In this document: positions 57,783 through 64,000 of the stretch, piece after piece | Numbering within the stretch: the stretch's first letter is position 1 | How the letters are laid out: each line of letters starts with the position of its first letter | Source: Delphinus delphis | Lineage: Eukaryota; Chordata; Mammalia; Artiodactyla; Delphinidae | Assembly (NCBI RefSeq): GCF_949987515.2 | Contig: NC_082699.1 | Span: forward strand, 75,612,281-75,676,280 | DNA length: 64,000 nt | Direction of reading: 5' to 3' | The notes under the pieces: model-generated | The model's database searches: none | What the model was told of the DNA's origin: nothing | What the model saw: only the letters and a program-made list of their open reading frames with translations | Position numbers and translations under genes: made by a program

Positions 57783-58770
57783 AGAAAATTAATCAGCAAC
57801 ACAGAAAACAACGTAGGCTCCATTAAAAAATATTCCAGTGTAATATATTTCTAATTGGAAACAGAAAAGGTTAGATGGCTTTTGATGGTTTTAAATCTTT
57901 AAAATATAATTATCCAATCTAACACCCACCCAAAATTCTTGTTTTCCTTTCCACTACCCCAAGCTTTATGTGCTCCTAAATTGTCAGGATCCCCAGCCTC
58001 TGCACGATTAATTAAACTCTATCTTATGTTTGAAACACCCTTTTTCCATTTTCTATTGCCAAAAACATAAAAGGAAAGGAAGTAGCAGGCACAGTAGAGG
58101 GAGTCTACTGAGACCTTCCAAACGCAAGTTTCCTCCCTTCCAAGAAAACAACCCGATGTAAGGAACACCACAGTGGATTAACAGACTTGAATTCCAATCC
58201 ATATGTTCTCTTCCAGATCTGACTTTCCATGTTTAGAAGCTACCCTTTTCTCTTTAACATAACAGGTGTATGTAACAGACATACATTCCAAAGGAGTGTG
58301 TTGAGGGTTTGGATTCTCCCAGGAGTAAACCTCAAGGCTGACTCAAGTAAAGGTAGTTTATTTGGAAGATGTAGAGAACAAGGGTAGGGCTGTGAGGACA
58401 AGAAGGACAGCTGGTAAAAGATGAGTTATCAAGTCACTGTGAGTGACCAGAGCTGAATCCCGTAGAGAAACCTCAGGAAACACCTGGGAGTTACTTCACC
58501 TGAGGGCCAAGCAACTGGATGTTTTATGGACCCACTTTTACCAGCCCTTGCTTGAGGATGGCTGGAGATCTGTCACGTGAAGAGGCTGCACCCCACCCCA
58601 GCTCTGAGGAAATCCCTCGGCCAAGAAACTCAGTTACTGGTATTTGGAAGTGAGTTAGGGTGCACTGCAGGGGCAAAGCTTGGGGGATAAAGGTAGGCAG
58701 GGACAAGATCTGCAAAAAAGGTGATCTAGTGAAAACAGCAATGCACATTTATCATCTGCTTGGAGGGTAT
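57783..58770. other. Mostly unassigned; possible old repeat
   Basis: The stretch around 58310-58700 reads like an old LTR-type repeat but I could not name it. No gene seen. Confidence 0.3.
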
Positions 58771-58774
58771 CAGT

Positions 58775-58915
58775 GCTCGGACTTTTCATGCATTATTTCC
58801 AAGCTTTCTAACCGCCCCGTGGGTTAGTATCATTTCCCTCATTCACAGATAAGAATATAGAGTCTTAGGGAGGTGAGGTGACCTAGAGTCGATAGCTAGC
58901 AAGTGACAGGGTTAA
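58775..58915 (-). mobile_element. MIR SINE
   Basis: CATGCATTATTTCCAAGC, CTAACCGCCCCGTGGG, CCCTCATTCACAGATAAGAA and GATAGCTAGCAAGTGACAGG match antisense MIR. Confidence 0.65.
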
Positions 58916-59099
58916 ATCAAAATCAAGTTTTCTGTCACTAGGTCCTTTAAACTTTTTTATATCTATAAGAAAGTGTGCTCTGCAGAGAAAATATGAGAAG
59001 AAAAAGGTAGAGTCCTCACTCCAGACAAATACTGTGGCCAGTGAGTTTTTCCTGTTGGGGGATAGGGGGCTAATCTGAACTGCCCACCCCCTCTCCCGC

Positions 59100-59960
59100 C
59101 AGGTCAAATCAATCCCCCCAATCCCAAATATGAAGCATCAGATAGAATGTTGTCCTCGTAGGCAACGATGAAGCCTTCCCTTGCAGACAGGTTACTGACT
59201 TTTTCGTGGCTAAATTCTTTTTGGCGAAGGTTATCGCTCCTTGGGGAACGCCTTTTGAATTTCATAGTCATCAAGGAACCCATTTTACCGGTCAGGTATG
59301 TTGACAAATCTGTGCTGTTTGGTGAGGTTTACAACACTTTCACTGCACTTACCCCCCTTCATCCTCTGGGTTATTTGAACATACTAATGGCATTATTAAG
59401 ACTCAGTTTGCAAAATTTGTAGAGGCCCTCCAAATACCCTGGCCAAAAACTCTGCCATTGGTCCTTTTAAGTCTCAGATCCACCCCTTTTGGAACTCATA
59501 AACTCTCACTATTTGACATAGTCACAGGAAGCCCAATGCACATGGCTTCTGCTTCTTTTGACCCACAACTGATAAAAGGAGATGCCCCAATATTGCAGAG
59601 GCCTATTTCCTTCAATTAAAAATAACTGTGAGGGCTTCCCTGGTGGCGCAGTGGTTGAGAGTCCGCCTGCCGATGCAGGGTGCACGGGTTCGTGCCCCGG
59701 TCCGGGAAGATCCCACATGCCGCGGAGCGGCTGGGCCCCGTGAGCCATGGCCGCTGAGCCTGCGCGTCTGGAGCCTGTGCTCCGCAACGGGAGAGGCCAC
59801 AACGGTGAGAGGCCCGCATACCGCAAAAAATAAAAAAATAACCGTGATTTGGTAGAGTGATCTTTTCAGAGTGTGCTCTAGGGAGATGAAGACCTTAAGC
59901 ATTACACCCTGAACTTGGCAATTTTGTCCGAAAAGACCCTTTATTTTTTTCAACTTCCCC
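59100..59960 (+). pseudogene. Class I ERV pol (integrase) relic, split by a SINE
   Basis: A single reading frame from 59146 to 59616 encodes a decayed retroviral integrase core with only two stops, both TGA, at 59302-59304 and 59323-59325. Landmarks include the TPFEFH-like stretch, then S-H-Q-G-T-H-F at about 59266-59286, where His (codon 59269-59271) replaces the expected catalytic Asp. Glu follows 36 codons later (59377-59379), so the D-35-E spacing is kept. Downstream the frame reads on through the integrase C-terminal side. The first catalytic Asp region is lost or decayed upstream of about 59146. A CHR SINE interrupts at 59632, and related but frameshifted sequence resumes at 59848-59960. 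Gammaretrovirus-like (class I) by family recognition. Not functional. Confidence 0.78.
59618..59847 (+). mobile_element. CHR-type SINE inside ERV pol
   Basis: The SINE body begins at 59632 (GGGCTTCCCTGGTGGCGCAG) and ends at CGCATACCGC with an A-rich tail. AAAAATAACTGTGA (59618-59631) and AAAAATAACCGTGA (59834-59847) flank it, 13 of 14 identical. It inserted after the ERV had lost its function or at least within its pol gene. Confidence 0.88.
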
Positions 59961-59964
59961 TTGA

Positions 59965-60307
59965 TCAAAAGGGGAAAATGAAAAAAAATAAAGAGACCTC
60001 CCTGGTTGAGAGGTCAGAATGGGGAGCTCTCATGCCTGTGAAGATAACGGAGCACAACAGGAAAAGGAAAGACTTCTTTCTTGGGAAGAATGCAGCCAAT
60101 TAAAAGTCCTGGACCCTTTGTTTGCTAAAGCACTCCCAGCTTCCTTTTTCCTCTCCATAAAAACATTCTCCTTCCCGTGTCGTGTGGAGACTTGAACATG
60201 GCTCACCATGATTGCAGATCCCAAACTGCAATTCTCTGCTGACTCTGAGTAAACCCATCTTTGCTGGAGAAATATCTGGCAGTCTATTTATTTGTTTTAG
60301 GTCAACA
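59965..60307 (+). mobile_element. ERV polypurine tract and 3' LTR
   Basis: After the pol relic, a purine run AAAAGGGGAAAA (59967-59978) precedes TG at 59979. The LTR-like block that follows has a CATAAAAA TATA-like box (60156-60163), a poly(A)-signal-like AGTAAA (60248-60253), a TTTGCTGGAGAAATATCTGG stretch and an ending near GTTTTAGGTCAACA at 60307. The order pol, polypurine tract, LTR on one strand supports a single provirus with env deleted. Its 5' part and the second LTR were not found. Confidence 0.6.
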
Positions 60308-60449
60308 CCAGCTGCATAAACAACACTGAGAAACGGCCTAAGCAGAAAAGCATTCAGAGCCCTTAGTGTCGGTACAAACTTCAGCACCTGTAAGGAATGC
60401 AAGAATTCTAAAGGGGACTGATTTTCCAAGAGATACCTGCACTTCCATG

Positions 60450-60913
60450 CTCGCTGCAGCATCTATTCACAATAGCCAAGACACAGAAACAAGCCAGACG
60501 TCCATCCGCAGATGAATGGATACAGAAAGCATGGCATATACATACAATGAAACATTATGCAGCCTTAGAAAGGAAGGCGATCTTACCATTTGTGACAACA
60601 TGGGTGAACCCAGAAGACATTATGCTGACTGAAACAAATTAGTTAGAGAAGGGCAAATCCTACATGATTCCACTTGTATAAGGTATCTGAAATAGTCAAA
60701 CACACAGAATCAGAGAATGGAATTGTGTTTGCCAGGGACTGGGGGGAGAGGGACATGGGGAGTTACAGATCAACAGACATAAAATTTCAGTTAAGCAAAA
60801 TGAGTAAGTTTTAGAGACCTGCTGTAGACCATAGTGCCTATCGCTAACAAAATAGTATTATCTACCTTAAAATATTTATGTGAAGAGCATGGACCCCATG
60901 TTAAGCATTTTTA

Positions 60914-60953
<40 letters not shown>

Positions 60954-61115
60954 ACATACAAAAGAACACAAGGCAAGTTTTGGAGATGGTAGAAATGTTT
61001 AGTAACCTGATTTTGGTGATGCTACCACATGTATATACACATGTCCAGAATCATCAAAATGATGATTTGTCACACCATAAAAAAGGGCACATTTTGTATG
61101 TAAATCGTACCGTAA
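60450..61115 (+). mobile_element. LINE-1 3' UTR, sense
   Basis: CTATTCACAATAGCCAAGAC, TCCATCCGCAGATGAATGG, CATTATGCAGCCTTAGAAA, ACATTATGCTGACTGAAAC, CACTTGTATAAGGTATCTG, AATTGTGTTTGCCAGGGAC and TAGAAATGTTTAGTAACCTG follow the sense LINE-1 3' UTR. The CA microsatellite at 60915 has grown within it. Confidence 0.8.
60915..60951. repeat. CA microsatellite, about 18 units
   Basis: An uninterrupted CA run inside the LINE-1 3' UTR. Confidence 0.94.
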
Positions 61116-63120
61116 TACACGGATTACCAGGTACGAGGGAACATTATGGAAGCTATACTTCTGTGTTCATATCTTTATGGATATTTTTGTATCTTGACTC
61201 ATATAAATATATTAGCTATTAAAATTTTTTAATTGAAAAGAAAACTGAAAGAAAAAAAAGTTTTGACTTTTCCAATATAGAGAATTTATCAGGTGTGACT
61301 TAGGAATTCTTTATACCACGATGTAAAATTTATTTTGTGTGTAGATTAAATAAAGGGCAGAAATGTTCACTTATATTTTCTAACATGTAAAATAACCTTG
61401 TATGCCATATATTCAATACAATAGAGCATGATTTCATAAAATACACGAAGTTTGAATAACTGCTGATTGCCACCTGCTTCCTTTGCAGACCATTATATAG
61501 GCTGTGCCGGTTAACCATCTGTAACCTGTTTCTAAAGGGCGCTGTCTGTCTTACCAGGGCGTTGGCCTATTAATGTGTGCCTATGTTTCATCCAGATAGC
61601 AGTAGCGTCACAGCCCAGTGCCTTCTACCCCTCTGCCCAAAAGGTGCAAAACAATTAGGAAAAAAAACACCACAAATTTTGGGGCATGGGATTTTAACAA
61701 AGTCAAATAATTTTAACCTAGGTGCTCAATTCCTTTGAATTTCGTATTTATTCAATCAGTCCGTCAACAAAAATGCATTGAGAAACTGAAATATCTCTGG
61801 CATAAACAGAGTGCAAGTTATTCTACTTGGGGTAAGGACATCAATGCCTCAGTAGGGCAAAGAGACCTTGCAGAAATTACCCCACCTCACAGAAATGTAA
61901 GTGAGAACCAAAAAGGTCAACTTGGCCTGAGATCACCCAGCCGGGAAATGCCATGAGGTGGAAGACTTGAGATTCGAAGGTAAAACTTCTCCGTTACCTA
62001 AGAGGAAGAAATTCCTTCCGTCGTCCCGTTCCACATTCTCTCTCTTTCTCCTCTCCTCTCCCATCCTCCTTGCTCTCCTTCCACAGACACGCAACACACG
62101 GTCACATCTCACAAGGGATACAGGGAGATGACTTGCCCATTTTTCAGGCAATTATTCCAATATACTGTTAACTTCAAAGGAGTTCATCCCAGGCATTTTA
62201 ATTCTGAAATAGCTCCCTTCTTCCCCCCAGCTCTATCACCCTCCTTAGCATTTCTTAATTTCATGGCTAGCTCCTGCTCTTGATTGAAAACGACAGTTTT
62301 GCAAAATTAGAGGTAAGAACTGTGGCTGGCTTTGCAATAATTCAATCTTTTTTTTTAAAAAAAAAAAAAAAAGAGAAAGAAAAGCAGTTCACATGGGCTG
62401 GAGGCCCAGCTCTGTCCAGAGGTGGGGTCATAGAACTATTTTCCTTGCAGAGTTATTTTTGTGTATTGAGTTAATGTCTAATTTTCTGGAGTGCTGAGTC
62501 TCAGAATTGAAAGAAGTACCTGTGTCTCTCTGACCAAATATATTAGAGTTGGCTGCCTTCAAATGCAGAATTGCATGACATCAAACACCACAGACACTGA
62601 AACTTAAATTTGAAGATGAGAAGAAAAAAATAATAATAATAGGGAGAAACGGGTGGAGCCCTTATTCCGCAGAACTGTGAGATGTTTCAGCACCAAAGTC
62701 AAAGACCATGGGGGTAACACCCAAACTCTGGGATTGTGTTGGACATCCTTTTTCTCCCACAGGAGACAAAAGATGGAAAAATAACTGAAGACAGCGTAGC
62801 TCACTTTAAATTCATTTTGACGTACTTTGTAAGACAATTATGAAGCTACAAGAAATACGGCTGAGTGTGGGATGACAAGGGTCTGTAAGGAGGTGCCTTC
62901 TCTGTTCTCCCTGCTCTCTTCACGTGGTGGCGGAGGGTGCCTGCACAGCCTTCCCAATCGTGCACAAAAGGCTGCTGTAAGGGAATAAAGTTCTTCAGAA
63001 ATATTAGGGGAGAGAGGAAACTGTTTGAACTTGAAGTGGGAAAACCAGGAAGAATTTCTCAGAAGAGATAACCCTGCATCCCGCGCATCTCTCAAATCCA
63101 TACCTGCCTTCTCCTCCCTG
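61116..63120. other. Mostly unassigned sequence
   Basis: No repeat recognised apart from an adjoining T and A run at about 62348-62372, which forms an A/T palindrome. No gene seen. Confidence 0.35.
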
Positions 63121-63124
63121 CACT

Positions 63125-63602
63125 TGTTACCGAGTCCAAGCTCGCTCTGCTCGCCGCACGAGAGGCCAATAAATCCGAGATGAGGTGTTGAGGAAGGGAA
63201 GACGACTTTAAAGACCGAGAAGATGGCAGACTGAAGTCTCAAAACCAACCATCTTATTGGGGTTTGGGTGCCAGTTCCTTTTATAGCACAGAGACGGGGA
63301 GGCGATGAGGAAGTAAAGTAGAAAGACCAGAAGTTTTGCAAATAGCCCCTGGAATGGCCAGCCTCGGGGAGGGGATGTGTTAATTTCTCCTTTCTTGCAG
63401 CCATCCACAGGTGGACAGGGTCCGGATGTTTCTCTGAACAAAGGCACTTTGGTTTAACATTCAGGCAGAGGGGCAGGGTTCCCCGAGGCAGGCCATTGTG
63501 TATAGACAGTATCCTTTTAGTGAACAAAGGCAACAGGAAGCAAAGGTTAAAGTAAAAGAAACAGATCCAGCATGTAGTCAGATTTGCCTCTTTCCTGTTA
63601 CA
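63125..63602 (-). mobile_element. Solo LTR of a class I ERV with 4-bp target duplication
   Basis: On the minus strand the element runs 478 bp, from TGTAACAGGAAAGAGGC at 63602 to GACTCGGTAACA at 63125, with canonical TG...CA ends. CACT flanks it on both sides (63121-63124 and 63603-63606), a 4-bp duplication as made by gammaretrovirus-like integrases. A TATA box (CTATAAAAGG on minus) lies at plus 63279-63285. A degenerate poly(A) signal (AATAAG) is near 63253. I recall a closely similar LTR in ruminants. Recombination between two LTRs would explain the missing interior. Confidence 0.82.
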
Positions 63603-63606
63603 CACT

Positions 63607-64000
63607 GAGTTACTTTAAATAATTTTGGGGTAGCTGGTCTCCCTGATAAGGAACTTCTCTCAAAGCCTGTTATTCAAATGGGCAGGAGAGTGATCTTCCT
63701 GAAAAGAGAAACTCTGGTCATCGAACTTCTGGTTTAAAAATCCTTCAGCATGTAACTTATCTCTGAAGGCTTTCTAGAACACCCCTCAAGGCTGCAAGAG
63801 CTACGCTGTTCTCCTTGTGAACATGTGGCAGCCTGCTTTATTGGCAAGCTTTCACAGTGTAACAAATAAACTTCAAAACTACTGCTTAAAAAATCTTTTT
63901 TAAAATAGAGTTCACGACACTGTGGGTCAGCCTGGTGATTCTTCTTACCTGGGCTGCTTTATTCCTTTCTGCATGAAGAGTTAAGTTCAAAATAATGTAA
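63607..64000. other. Unassigned sequence to window end
   Basis: No gene or repeat recognised. Confidence 0.35.

Noticed and set aside
59168..59422. 84-codon frame as a gene
   Set aside because: It is a shifted frame of the ERV integrase relic; the meaningful frame is the one from 59146 to 59616.
1460..59847. CRISPR-like array because the same sequence recurs with similar length
   Set aside because: The copies are about 190 bp, kilobases apart, in both orientations and flanked by individual target duplications. They are dispersed retroposons.
62838..63605. Accessory or envelope gene of the ERV
   Set aside because: The frame begins at GTG, lies within the LTR itself and shows no retroviral protein signature.

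Overview
This window looks like nuclear DNA of a cetacean (whale or dolphin), non-coding throughout as far as I can tell. The main reason is eight copies of a GC-rich SINE of about 190 bp with a tRNA-like head, which I recognise from memory as the CHR family of cetaceans, hippos and ruminants, in a shortened form I associate with cetaceans. Two further SINE relics, cetartiodactyl-type LINE-1 3' ends, and old mammalian MIR, L2, MaLR and ERV relics agree. I see no Alu, B1 or Bov-B elements. I cannot tell toothed from baleen whale.

I could not support any protein-coding exon, functional RNA gene or CpG island. The open frames are short. The conspicuous ones are SINE antisense frames, simple repeats, L1 or LTR sequence, or chance; many begin at non-ATG codons. 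The window is best read as gene desert or intron.

Layout. 0-9 kb: a SINE, old L1 3' sequence, a palindromic mariner MITE beside an AT/CA microsatellite, a second SINE with target duplication, a truncated longer SINE fused to an L1 tail, and a cluster of MIRs. 9-20 kb: MIR and L2 relics, an L1 nest (L1 inside L1, with a SINE inside the inner one at 14 kb), and an old repeat broken up by younger insertions at 17-18 kb. 20-31 kb: an L1 in opposed orientations, a 1.1 kb L2 stretch, and three SINEs and two L1s, several with clear target-site duplications. 31-45 kb: MIR and L2, a striking 72-bp-arm inverted repeat at 33.1 kb, a 14-bp-TSD L1 at 34.2 kb, and an L1 in opposed orientations at 43.7-44.3 kb. 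45-57 kb: L2, MIR and a MaLR LTR, otherwise quiet. 57-64 kb: the retroviral part, with an LTR-like block at 57.2-57.8 kb, a class I ERV remnant at 59.1-60.3 kb (decayed integrase, then a 3' LTR), and a solo LTR with a 4-bp target duplication at 63.1-63.6 kb.

No genes work together here. The content is a record of insertions whose nesting gives relative ages: MIR and L2 are oldest, then old L1, MaLR and ERV pieces, then younger L1 and CHR SINEs. Family names come from sequence recognition without any search; subfamily names are left out where I could not be sure. No new biological system was found. The best leads are the 33.1 kb hairpin, the ERV remnants, and the SINE and L1 insertions with intact target duplications, which could serve as phylogenetic markers.
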